Below the pieces are notes generated by a model. The model was not told the DNA's origin. It was given only the letters and a program-made list of their open reading frames with translations, and made no database searches. From Cyathus striatus (taxonomy: Eukaryota; Basidiomycota; Agaricomycetes; Agaricales; Nidulariaceae): a stretch of DNA of 64,000 bases. Within the stretch, counting starts at the first letter, position 1. Every line of letters starts with the position of its first letter. The position numbers were made by a program, and so were the translations under genes. The DNA lies in NCBI GenBank assembly GCA_025738555.1, contig JAOVFP010000010.1:1054001-1118000 (forward strand). The letters run 5' to 3'. Positions 33,517-44,896 of the stretch are shown here, one piece after another.

Positions 33517-33889
33517 TGTTAGGATTTCGTCACTTATCTAATCTTTTATCTAATCATATCTTATCTATGTCATGTGATAGTCACATGACCTACAATGAGG
33601 ATACCATGCGTATCAATATACGTTACTCATCATGACTGTGAGCACAGTTGCACAGTTCGGCCATACGTATTACATGAGTTCTTAATGTAGAAGCACAGTA
33701 ACATGCGTTGTAGTGTAGGCTAATGTACATGCGATTACTTCATGGTTCCTTTCTATAAATACGGTCTCTCTAGTTAGTAGTTCGACATTCTTGTGCTAGT
33801 TTATTCCAGATTAGCAATAAGACTTACTTCTCTCTCACGTTCGAGTGTTTAAGTTCGGCTTCGAGTATTTTGCTCGTCTGTCGCTAACA
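33517..33889 (+). repeat. 3' LTR of the gypsy element
   Basis: 373 bp, same length as the 5' LTR, with one substitution (C at 33762). It is flanked on the right by TCAAC, the copy of the target duplication. Confidence 0.95.
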
Positions 33890-33894
33890 TCAAC

Positions 33895-34683
33895 TACTTG
33901 AAATTAGAGAACAAGAATAAATTGTAGAACTGATCTCACTGCATAGCACTTGCGACACCAGTATGCGAATGGGTTAATCTTCGGCTTATCTTGCAACTGA
34001 ATGTAGCTGCCATCACCTGATCCTATCTGCCCTGGAATGAAGGTGCCACGTTCCTGCATTATTTCAGCTTCTGCATCTGGTGTAGGCCACCGAAGAAACT
34101 GTGGACCCAGCCTCCGAAGAGCTTTAGTAACACGGCACATGTAACCATAGACAGACCCTTCTGCAATTGCCATAACCCCTGCTGCCTTAACCCCAGATTC
34201 TGCTCCTGCACGGCAGAGGTATGTTGCAAGTTGGAGTGCAACAGGCCACTGTGGCTTAGGCCCAGTGCTAATAAAAATGGGATTGTCTTTGATAAGATCA
34301 ACAAGCTTCCAAAATGATGTACGATCCATGCTATAAGAATGGCTTCAGTTACATAGACTTAGTGAAGTAGACACTCACCGGATCCATGACTTAAAGCACC
34401 GATCAGAGAACTGATTAAAAAGTAACTCGCAGAACTGAGTTGCCTTCTCTTGGTTGTATTCACCTCGCCTTCCATACTTTCCCCATCGCATGTTCTGAAT
34501 AAGCCTTCCTTCACTTAATGCAATTTCGGCGATTCCCAGAGCAGCAATCTCGTCATCTTCATCTTCTGCATCTGCAAGAAGAAGTATGGCAAGTGTTTCA
34601 AGATCATAAAGGGCCTTCTTGCGAGCTTTGAACCTTTCTGTTGCTGATTTGACTTTATGACTCTGGTTTCTGGTTCTTGCCAT
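33895..34683 (-). pseudogene. PIF/Harbinger-type transposase (DDE_Tnp_4), 5' part, cut by the gypsy insertion
   Basis: Exon 1 (34683 to about 34372) encodes MARTRNQSHKVKSATERFKA... and ends FKSWIR. Exon 2 (about 34330-33940) encodes MDRTSFWKLVDLI, IFISTGPKPQWPVALQLATY, GVMAIAEGSVYGYM, IPGQIGSGDGSYIQL and YWCRKCYA. The ISTG-x-KPQ-P-V, AEGSVY and G-x-G-D-G-SYI segments are those of fungal Harbinger transposases; the Asp of GDGSY is the first catalytic residue. The exon ends at a GTGAGA donor (33939). The intron is interrupted by the gypsy element, and the next exon begins at 27050 on the far side. The downstream catalytic residues were not found, so the gene was probably already damaged. Confidence 0.75.
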
Positions 34684-34689
34684 CGTGGT

Positions 34690-35310
34690 TGGGAAACTGG
34701 TTGTTATCTATTCATCTTTTATCAAATCTTACTCTCAACTCACTTGGAAGACGATGAGTAGCAAGATGTGATGATATTCAAACTCAGAAACTCCGCGAAG
34801 AAATACTTCCAGAGCTTGGCACTAAGTCGACCATGTGGGTGCAGTCGCTTACGCATGGTTACCGTTTGCAACGGCGCAGCAAGGGCGTGCAAAAAATAAA
34901 TAAAGTATAATTGAGTAGGACTAACGTCTGCTTCAGTTGGGCTAACCCTATCCTCATATGGTTGTGTACGTATGTTGTCACAGTGCCATCATAGTCGGAC
35001 CCGGAGCCGCGTCGGCTCCTGCTCATGCTAACGTGTGGACCGTGGTTGACACTTTGTTGACACATCTTTACCTATCTTTAGACATCCACATGACCAGTCC
35101 TACATATGTCTAAAGATTATGACGATAACGGTTAAGTACGCTGGCTAATTCGTTGGTTCACTTGAAGGCTGAGGCGCTGAAGTCTTGCGCAAGCCAGCCC
35201 TCACCAGACCCTCCCCACAGGCCTTCACACCACCAAAAACCAATGGCTCGCTAGACTTCTCGTATTGTAGCTGGTTTACATCAGCATAAAACTATAACGC
35301 CAGTACACCA
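34690..35310. other. Intergenic, 5' side of the Harbinger remnant, no gene recognised
   Basis: No ORF with a recognisable motif. The segment is presumably the promoter and end region of the Harbinger-type element. I did not find its matching terminal inverted repeat. GC content rises around 34990-35050. Confidence 0.4.
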
Positions 35311-35329
35311 GCGCCGATGCTGCGGAGAC

Positions 35330-35785
35330 ACGATCACATTCGCTCGTTTCTTCATCTTGATCTTCTTGGCTTGAAGAGATACTTAGAATCCCTCTTGTAT
35401 CCACCAGCTGAAATCAGCGTCTTTGGAGACCATATCTCCCGGATAAAGTCGTTAGATGCGTCTGCTGCTTTAGCAGCACCGACTGTAGCACCCAGGTGGG
35501 GCTCAATTGCGTGGAGGTATGCAAGATTCGGGTGAGCAGCCTTCAGCTCTGATTGCATTTGGGAGGGTGTTTATATCCAACGTGAGTTATCGGAGTGACA
35601 CAAAGTCCAGACCGTTCGTTTGAATGATAATCGTCTCAATTACAGCCTGATTTGCCGATGAGACTGATGAAAGATTTACCGTTGAGCAAGTATGACAGGT
35701 CGACGTTCTACATACCTGGGGAAGACACGAACGCTCATGTTGGATATACTAATTATCCCTTTTACACTTCCGAGGAATAGGATAT
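35330..35785. pseudogene. Old Yellow Enzyme pseudogene broken by an internal inversion
   Basis: Minus strand, about 35548 to 35352: QSELKAAHPNLAYLHAIEPH, then ASNDFIREIWSPK and LISAGGYKRDS. Plus strand, from about 35550: IAFGRVFISN, a GTGAGT intron ending in attacag, then PDLPMRLMKDLPLSKYDRST, FYIPGEDT and VGYTNYPFY to a stop near 35780. In OYE proteins these blocks are consecutive on one strand, so the upstream part is inverted relative to the downstream part, with one breakpoint near 35545-35555. The N-terminal two thirds of the enzyme is missing. It is non-functional as it stands. Confidence 0.8.
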
Positions 35786-36048
35786 TCGTCTCGACTCAAG
35801 ATTGGATGGCAACATTGTGCACGTCTGAAACGTTGTCAGCGAGATACAGTATACCCTCTCACATAGATACAGTTTGACTCTTGGCAAAAATTTACTTGAA
35901 TGTTCATCTGTTTTGCAATTGTTCATAATCATTCAGTATGTCCAAGTCTGACGTTACTGATATCAATATTTTAGTAGAACGCCGTTCTTTGCATTCGTTA
36001 GTGTTATTTCAATATAAATGTATACATCTCCTGGCGATATATTGTAGA

Positions 36049-36065
36049 GCAGGCGTTTCGCCTGC
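36049..36065. repeat. Short perfect hairpin
   Basis: GCAGGCG-TTT-CGCCTGC, 7-bp arms with a 3-base loop, lies in a gene-poor stretch. A CT microsatellite follows at about 36153-36178. No known role. Confidence 0.6.
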
Positions 36066-36696
36066 ACTACAAAAATCAAGATATTACAATTTCCCATTAC
36101 GTAATCAAGTGATGCGCGCATCGACGCATTTGTTCGTGTTCGCGCTCGCGCGTTCTCTCTCTCTCGCTCTCTCTCGCTGATTCCCTCCAATGCCGACACT
36201 TCCACATCGCCTCAACGCCGCAATTACTCAAGATCGTCGGTATCGCGCACTACCAAGACCCACTAAAATGCGCAGTTTGCTTTACCAAAGGCCGTGTCAG
36301 CACCCTATGTCTCCCTCCCCCAAGTTTTACTTTACAAATTTTCCTTCAATTCATCGGTATGCTTTATGTTTCAAGCTTTTCCTTTTTCTTCCAATAATCT
36401 ACCATTAATTTCCGATTTATTCAACTATTCCTTATTAAGTACTCTCTTTATTTTAGTTTTCTTTAAATATCATGTAACTAGTCCCTCCCAATGCAAGTTT
36501 ACATTTGCCCCCTTCTTGACGCCTTAGAACACCCAGGTCGAACGGATGTTCAACCGACTCGCTTACAATTTCTTTGTTTAGGCCTCAAGCTCATTGTTCC
36601 CTCTACAATATGTTAGTTGGCTACACCGAAAAGAATGATAGACTCTTACTACATATTCAACCTTCCATCTCCAGATCTTCGTTTCGTACGATCATA

Positions 36697-38294
<1,598 letters not shown>

Positions 38295-38299
38295 GGTTT

Positions 38300-39900
38300 T
38301 CTTCCTAGAGATTTATTAGCGAGAGAAGTGATAAATAAACGCTTCTTCATTGTGTTGTCCTTATATATGCCCAGCTTTGTAGCGACTATTCCCCAGCGCT
38401 TGGAGTCTTCATGAAGCCGAATGGCAATCGTGGCATTATCCGGCAATTTGGGGTGCGTAATCCGTTAGCCGCAGGACTCTAAGTAGTCGTAATATCTCCC
38501 GCAGAGACCATCTCTCTGTAATCGTGGAAGTGTGTTTATTCATAGAACGGATGCACATCCGATGGCGGTGGTTCGATCGTGACCGTGTCACCGTGACCTG
38601 CGATGCGCGCAGTCAGAAGCTCATAATAGCGCGATGATTACTGGGTTTTTTTATAGTCAACTGGTCACCTTAGGCCTACGTTCCATAAATAAGCTAATTC
38701 ATTACCTATGTTGTCTGTTGGGAAACGGATGTTGTTGCGTTATAGTCATAGTAGATGAGCAAATTGTGGTCTGATGCAAGTCATTTTCTTTACTATTCAA
38801 TTGGGTACGCTATATTCCCACGGATAGAATCACGTGATTCTTTCTGATTCTCTCCTTTTCAATGCCGCTCTTTCAATCTTGATATTTCAGAAACGTCTTA
38901 CAGTCTTTAACTTAAAGCCAGTACGTGTTGGGATCTTATTAAATGTTCTGCTACTTGCCTTCAACTTTAACACCTGATGTTGCGTACTTGTCTTTATAGA
39001 AATCAAGCCGCATACCTTGAGGCTTAAGCACAGAAACTTGGTCGTCCTGAAGGCTTGATAGCTCATTGATAGTGCAAATTTCTATGTCCGATCTGCGAAA
39101 ATTGGGACGAAGAGTATATTTATTCTATTGTTCTCGTCTCTATATCCAAATGGGAAATCTTCCCTCGCCCAGGCCGTGTCACTTCTAGCAGTGCATTTCT
39201 TTTCGGGAATCTTGTTCCGTAAACGTATTCATTGAAAAAGTGTCTAGTCGTCGCTCCTGCTCAAGTTCGTGCTAGCCCATACCGCCGTCGGAAAAGCATC
39301 CGGTCCAAAAATGGATATACCACTTAACTACAGGTATGTGGCGCTGCGCAGGCCGCACCGCGAAATTGAGTGATTGAAAGCCTGAAAATCTATCAGTGGG
39401 TTATCTCCGATTCGCTGCCGAAGCAGAAACAAGGCCACTATGCTTCCAGCTATTGGACCTATCTGCTTTCTTCACAGGAAAATCACCCTTGTAGCTTCAT
39501 TATTGAAAAATTCCAGCCCACTCTGACAGTTTAACCTCTATCTACTTCGTTGAGCTACATAGCAACTCCGAGTCCCTTGTAATTTTACTTTTGAAACATG
39601 TCTGCTATCGTATAAAAATTTCCACTCAATATCTTCATGGCGAGTTTCAGCATACAAGCCTATTTCTTCGCTAGCTTGTATAATAGGTAGCTATGAGGTT
39701 AGGAGCTCAAGGAGCGTTCGGTGCGAGCGTACATGACATGGAACAAAACAAAGCCATCCTAGAAGTTTCTGTCTCCCATAAGCATACTGAGGTACCAATC
39801 TAGCTCGTCATCACGCAATTTAAAGCATATTCAACATACCTCCACACAGATAGGTACTTACCATTTTAACGACGAAGGTTCGAGTGATGAGTACCTTGAC
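38300..39900. other. Intergenic, upstream of the AKR7 gene, no gene recognised
   Basis: Short ORFs without motifs. The first few hundred bases upstream of 38294 must contain the AKR7 promoter, but I see no distinctive element. Confidence 0.45.
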
Positions 39901-39924
39901 CGACTTCACGCCTTGATTGAGAAG

Positions 39925-40018
39925 GGACTAATGCTATTCATCGCTTGGTCGAGTCTGAGCTTTTCTCTTGCCTGCGAAAATTCGGTATTAACTTCTACGA
40001 ATTCAACCCACATAAGGA
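39925..40018 (+). pseudogene. Single-exon fragment of an AKR7-type reductase
   Basis: The plus strand reads LVESELFSCLRKFGINFYEF and NP, nearly identical to [20 protein letters not shown] in the intact gene at 36697-38294. It stops at the same exon boundary (EFNP). No other AKR exon is nearby, so it is an isolated duplicate in opposite orientation. Confidence 0.75.
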
Positions 40019-40021
40019 GTC

Positions 40022-40522
40022 CAATTGGGGCTACCAGTTTTTGACGTTGCCCTGTATTTTGACGTTGCCAGTGAGGCAACGTCACGCACCGCACCCTCGT
40101 TAATCAATTCCGACCGCGAGTCATTGTCTCCTGCCCCTCCCTTTTGGATTTTCACACGCATATCACCATTGCCCACCTCCCACTCATTTTCCCCACGCTT
40201 CAGCTCTCAATTTTTACACTTTTATTACACATCCCTTAATCAAACACACTGCCTACTATTTATAATAAAATATATTATCACCTATTTTACGAGAAATATT
40301 AACCACCAGCAATGCCACTTCTACTACTCAACACAAAAAAAGTTCAATCTGGCAATGTCAAGCAACGACAATACTTGAACAGCAACATCAAAATACATAT
40401 TTTCAAATTTCTCAAACTTGTACACAGGACCTCAGCACTTACAAAGGTAGCAATACATGGCAACGTCAAAAATAGATAAGCAACATCACCCGGCAACGTC
40501 AAAATCTGTAGGGCTATCCAGT
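40022..40522. mobile_element. Small MITE with TGACGTTGCC subterminal repeats
   Basis: The left edge is GGGGCTACCAGTTTTTGACG and the right edge (reverse complement) GGATAGCCCTACAGATTTTG, imperfect inverted ends. The motif TGACGTTGCC or its complement GGCAACGTCA occurs repeatedly near both ends (40035, 40060 and 40075 on the left; about 40460 and 40493 on the right), with variants between. A possible target duplication CCAATTG/CCAGTTG has one mismatch. It contains no transposase. Confidence 0.55.
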
Positions 40523-40569
40523 TGGCGGTAGATTTTTTGTTGGAAATTTCGCACACTGATACTACCATT

Positions 40570-42170
40570 AACTTGAAGGTAGTGCAACGTATACTAGGTT
40601 CTCTTTAATAGATATGTTATGTACAAGAGTCTGAGGTTGGACTATGTATATGTTTTTCAGAGATACTTTTACTGAGATTCTGCAACTCCACCGTGAAATG
40701 TTATTTCCCTAGCTGTCCTCGGCGGAATCTCCATTATTTTGAAGATTCAATGCAATATGACACATCTGCATGAATATATGTTTTAAGTTAAAGATTTATG
40801 CATGAAAGTTAAATCTTACAACGACGGAGAACATTATTATTGGAGATCTGCGTTTTCACTGTAAGCCAATTGAGATCTCCTGACCTCTTCGAATGACGTA
40901 CATTACAACAAATTCCTTCGAAAATACTGGCATTATACGAGGGCTGGGACGTATGAGGGTAGCTGCAGTAGCTTTAAATAGCATGTTAAGTCCTATTGAA
41001 CTGACCAGAGTATACTAAATATCACTAACGTGCAACGCATGCGAAAGCCCCAAACCCGTCTTTACTTGCCATTTGAATCAAAGGAATGCGTAGTCGTTTC
41101 CCCCAAGCTCCTTTTTCTTAGTGTCAGGCCCCGTATAATTCCATGGTTGGTGGGGGATTGTCATGGAAGCGGTTGAAGTTGTGGAATACTTAACTTTCGG
41201 ATTTGGCATGGAAGCAACGAGAGCCGAGCGGAGTTTAAAGTGACTTCAGGCACAGCAGACTCGACCTTGCTCGACCAACTCAACGAACTCAAGTCTCGAC
41301 TCTCAACCAGACCTGGATTTGTTTAAGACTTGGCATTTATAGTGAGACCACACATACGTAATTTCAACTCTGATGTGCATTCCAATGACAACAAAGAAGT
41401 GATGCTCGCAGTTATAGTAAGTTCAATTCAGTTTTGAGAATTATATGTTTTGCTTCTACATGTAGTACAACTTTACAACTCCAACTCATAACATATATAT
41501 ATATGACATAAGACAAGTACTTATATAAATATTACATGAAGAATCTATGTATCATTTACTCCGAATTACATGTCCTTGATGCTCATGAGCGGTAATCGGA
41601 TTCACACCACTCACTGATACCGAATTAGGAATGTGGGTTTTTCCTGATGAATATCGTTGTGAACCACATATGACAATAGCTCTCTAAGACCGATGGCTTT
41701 GTAAGTGAATCAACAATTGATATGGCGCAAGCGCTAAAGTTGTTCTTTAGAGATACTTTCATGGTGCGACTTCAAAAATAAGACTTTACATCAGTACGGA
41801 AAGAGGAATGTACCGGAGACAGATATAAATTCATTTGATGAAGAATGAGGATGTCCTTTTTACAATATACTTAAAGCTTGATACTAATTAACGTAATAAA
41901 ACAAAATCGAAACGTACCTACAAATATACTGATACTGTTCTTTGTCGAAATTAGAGATGATATCCAAAATGAACCCGAATAGCATGCGACCTAAAATGCA
42001 TGAGGATGAACATGGTTTACAGGTCTTGCAGGACGGTATTCACCGGGAATCCATCGGTTCGTTGTAAAATTCTGTTCCAGTACTGACATTGGGGCGTTTC
42101 CATTCATTATCGCTTGCCGTTGTCCAACATTGACAAGCGATTGCCCTTTATACGATTTAAAAAGTTATTG
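40570..42170 (-). pseudogene. Degenerate DUF6533-like gene copy (tandem copy A)
   Basis: 40650-41150 matches 42420-42845 (C-terminal exons and introns), and 41660-42130 matches 43220-43690 (N-terminal exons). The middle exon encoding VYALYNRNHKMGY in copy B is missing; unrelated sequence occupies 41160-41480. Divergence and indels are substantial. It is an old, internally deleted tandem copy of the minus-strand membrane-protein gene next to it. Confidence 0.65.
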
Positions 42171-42419
42171 CCGGCCGAGTAATCATTCAATTGATTCCAT
42201 ACTTGGTCAGGAACAGCCAATAATACTTACGAATTGGAAAAGTGCGATTGCGACGAACCCGACTAACTCAAAAATAAGTACGTAAAATTGCGCTCAAACC
42301 TCTTTAGACTTCGACAAATGCGATACATATGTATAAGAGTGTTTACTAGAAATATGTTACTGAGGTTGTGTCACGTTTAGTTCGCCGTCATCTCTGAAAG
42401 CTCGACATCCTCCTGAATG

Positions 42420-43600
42420 TACTCTGGCGAATCTCCATTTTCTTGAAGATTTAATACGATGCGACACCCCTGCGTGAATATATGTTAATTTATAGCTTTA
42501 CATGGTAAGGGTAAGTCTTACAACGATCGAGAACATTATCATTGGACATCTGCATTTTCACTGTAAGTCAATTAATATATCTATCTCCGAATGACGTACA
42601 GTACAACAAATTCCTCTGAAGAGACTAGCATTATCCGAGGGGCGAAAGGTACGATGATGGCTGCAATAGCTTTGAGTACCAGATTAGGAAAGTTCTAATA
42701 AGCTGACCAGAGTACAATAAATATCACTTACGTGCAACGCATGCGAAAGCCCAAACCCCGTCTTTACTTGCTATCTGAATCAAGGGAATGCGTAGTCGAT
42801 TCCCCAAGCTCCTTTTTCTCAGTGTCAGGCCCCATATAATTCCATGTGTTAACAAGAGAAGACATCTGGAATATATGAATCAATATAAGTGACATTATCG
42901 TGCAATAATAAGTGAAGATACATACCCGGATATAACAGCTGGGCCCTCACTATAGGGTCCAGAAATATGAGTATCACAATGTGCATAGACTTGTAACGGA
43001 TGCATGTAGGAATAAACTCTTCCACCAGCTCGCAGTATGTCAAAGGTGAATAGCGCTACTAAAAAATAGCCCATTTTATGATTTCTGTTATATAGTGCAT
43101 AAACTGTTCTCTTGTTAGCAACAGCTATCTCTATAAACTTTGTAAGAAATGATTCACCTCGTAGCAGGAGAATCACTTCAAAGAGCATCAGACAGATAAA
43201 ACCAGAGGTTATCATCATACTGAACCACGTATGACAATAGCTCTCTAAGACTGATGGCTTTGTAAGTGAACTAACGATTGAGACGACACTAGAACTTAAG
43301 TTTGTTCATTAGGTACTTTTTTCGTGCGACATGAAAAATAAGAGCTCACATCAGCCAGGGAAGAGGAATGTATCGGAGGCACATGTACACTCGTTTAATG
43401 AAGAGAGGAGGTGTACTTTAATAACGTACTTAGAGCGTAATACTGATGTAAGACAACAATACGAGACTTACTTCCAAATATACTTATATTCTTTGTCGAA
43501 GTTAGCAATGATATCCAAAATGAAAACGACCAGCATAACGACTGGTATAATGATGAACATGGTTTATGAGGCTTACAGAAACGGTACTTACTGGAGATCC
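42420..43600 (-). CDS. DUF6533-like multi-pass membrane protein (tandem copy B)
   Basis: Minus-strand exons read MFIIIPVVMLVVFILDIIAN with FDKEYKYIWK (about 43560-43470), then YIPLPWLM (about 43365), MMITSGFICLMLFEVILLLR (about 43218-43160), after an intron VYALYNRNHKMGYFLVALF (about 43107 on), and WGLTLRKRSLGNRLRIPLIQ with IASKDGVWAFACVA (about 42845-42730). The order and motifs equal those of the gene at 13.4 kb: acidic-aromatic end of the first helix, LLR-VYALYN, and PL-x3-x-DG before the last helix. The exons I traced contain no stop. The C-terminal end and exact start are uncertain. Function unknown; predicted integral membrane. Confidence 0.55.
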
Positions 43601-43831
43601 ATTGACGCGTCACAAAATGCTGTTCAGATGGAGATACTTGCACTGGGTTGTTTCCTTCCATTACGATTTGCCTTAGCCTAACGATGGATCGTCCTTTATA
43701 TGATTTTAAAATTACCACCACCCGAGTAAGCATTCAGCTGAGTCCACACTTAAGTAGTAAGTAAGGGACAGGCTAGTGATACGAATCTGACCTAAGTACT
43801 CAAATTACCTTGCTTGTCAGACTCATCGGTC

Positions 43832-44180
43832 AAGCTTTTAAGGTTTCTGTCCAGGTGAAAATTGAGATCTCGTCCGCATGTATGTTACGTAACAGTGTAG
43901 CTGCCCCCAACGTATCAATGTTGTGACGTTCAACTCTCCTCTTCTTCCCATGCAGCTCGACGCTCATAATCACCTCTAGGCTCTCGCACCCATTCCCATT
44001 ATAATGACCATGAGGTACCCCCATTACCATCAGCCCCTTTCTGAGTTCATCTGACTCTACCATCCCCCATCTTCTCCTTGCTCTGGTCCCCACACTGCTA
44101 CTGGCCGGGCCGTTCTCTCCAATTCACCCAGAGCCTTCTCAAACGCAAGCATCTCTATCTCAGTCCCAACTTCGGCCATT
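43832..44180 (-). CDS. Unrecognised GC-richer ORF, possibly a gene fragment
   Basis: A minus-strand ATG near 44179 gives MAEVGTEIEMLAFEKALGEL and a stop. In another frame an 87-codon ORF covers 43832-44093 (RRRWGMVESDELRKGLMVMG). Composition is more GC-rich than its surroundings. Two frames suggest an indel. I do not recognise a family. Confidence 0.25.
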
Positions 44181-44444
44181 ATTTTCCTCTTTTTTTTCGT
44201 TTTCTCTCCTGCTCACCTCCTTAGGCGCAGGCACCTTTTGGCAAAATCCTCTTCATCCGTCACATAAATTCCTCATCCCAACCAGGTGCTCACAGCCCTC
44301 CCGCAATAAAAGCACTTTGAGAGACTGATAGAGTTGTCAGTCTTTGTCAGGCAGAGCATGTCAATATAGAGAGATACATTCTCTCCAGGGTCCATCATCA
44401 TTTTGTCGTGGACCTCTCTCCACCTACCTCGTTCACATTTTGTA

Positions 44445-44635
44445 GATTTTTGTTATATAACGCATAAACTATTGGGTTGTTAGCGGTAGATCTATATGAG
44501 ATGTGTACAAAGTGACTCGCCTCGTAATAGAATAATCACAACAAAGAGGACCAGACATGTAAACGGGGAGGTAGCCATGAAAGCGAATTACCTATGGCAA
44601 TAGTTCTCTATGACCGGAGGCTATCCCCGTCGCCC
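44445..44635 (-). pseudogene. Third, short copy of the DUF6533-like gene (copy C)
   Basis: The minus strand reads VYALYNKN after an intron-like gap. The plus-strand words GCATAAACTAT, GACTCGCCTCGTA and GCAATAGTTCTCTATGACCG match 43090-43260 of copy B. Only the central exons remain. Confidence 0.6.
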
Positions 44636-44896
44636 CATGGCCAACACTCTCAGATCAGCGATTTATAAATGGATACAGGTTTGTTACTTATTAATATGTA
44701 AAATAGCCCGTGTGAAGTTCGCAGACTTGAGTAATTCGGGCTGGCCACTCACAGGTGTTTATTATTATGTATTTGTATCATTTTACTTACATAATATGTA
44801 AGTTGCATCATTTTTCATGTTCCTGTTGCGGTTGACCGTTACTTCATCTGTGCTTCAAGTTCATCTTTTGAAAATCACTGTGCGCTTATACCCCTG

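Larger units (their letters stand above)
27059..33894 (+). mobile_element. Full-length Ty3/gypsy chromovirus LTR retrotransposon
   Basis: Two 373-bp LTRs (27064-27436, 33517-33889) begin TGTT and end AACA, and they differ at one position. A perfect 5-bp target duplication TCAAC flanks the element (27059-27063, 33890-33894). The order is leader ORF, gag with a CCHC knuckle, then pol: protease, reverse transcriptase, RNase H, integrase and a C-terminal chromodomain. A small membrane ORF and a purine tract (33504-33513) precede the 3' LTR. Protein order and chromodomain place it in the chromovirus branch of Metaviridae. Near-identical LTRs mean a recent insertion, but three in-frame TGA codons break integrase. 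Confidence 0.95.

Noticed and set aside
27064..33889. Classic RIP as the mutational process
   Set aside because: RIP acts mainly at CpA and would produce TAG/TAA from Trp and Gln codons throughout gag and pol; only TGA is seen, the frames are otherwise open, and the LTRs differ at a single base.
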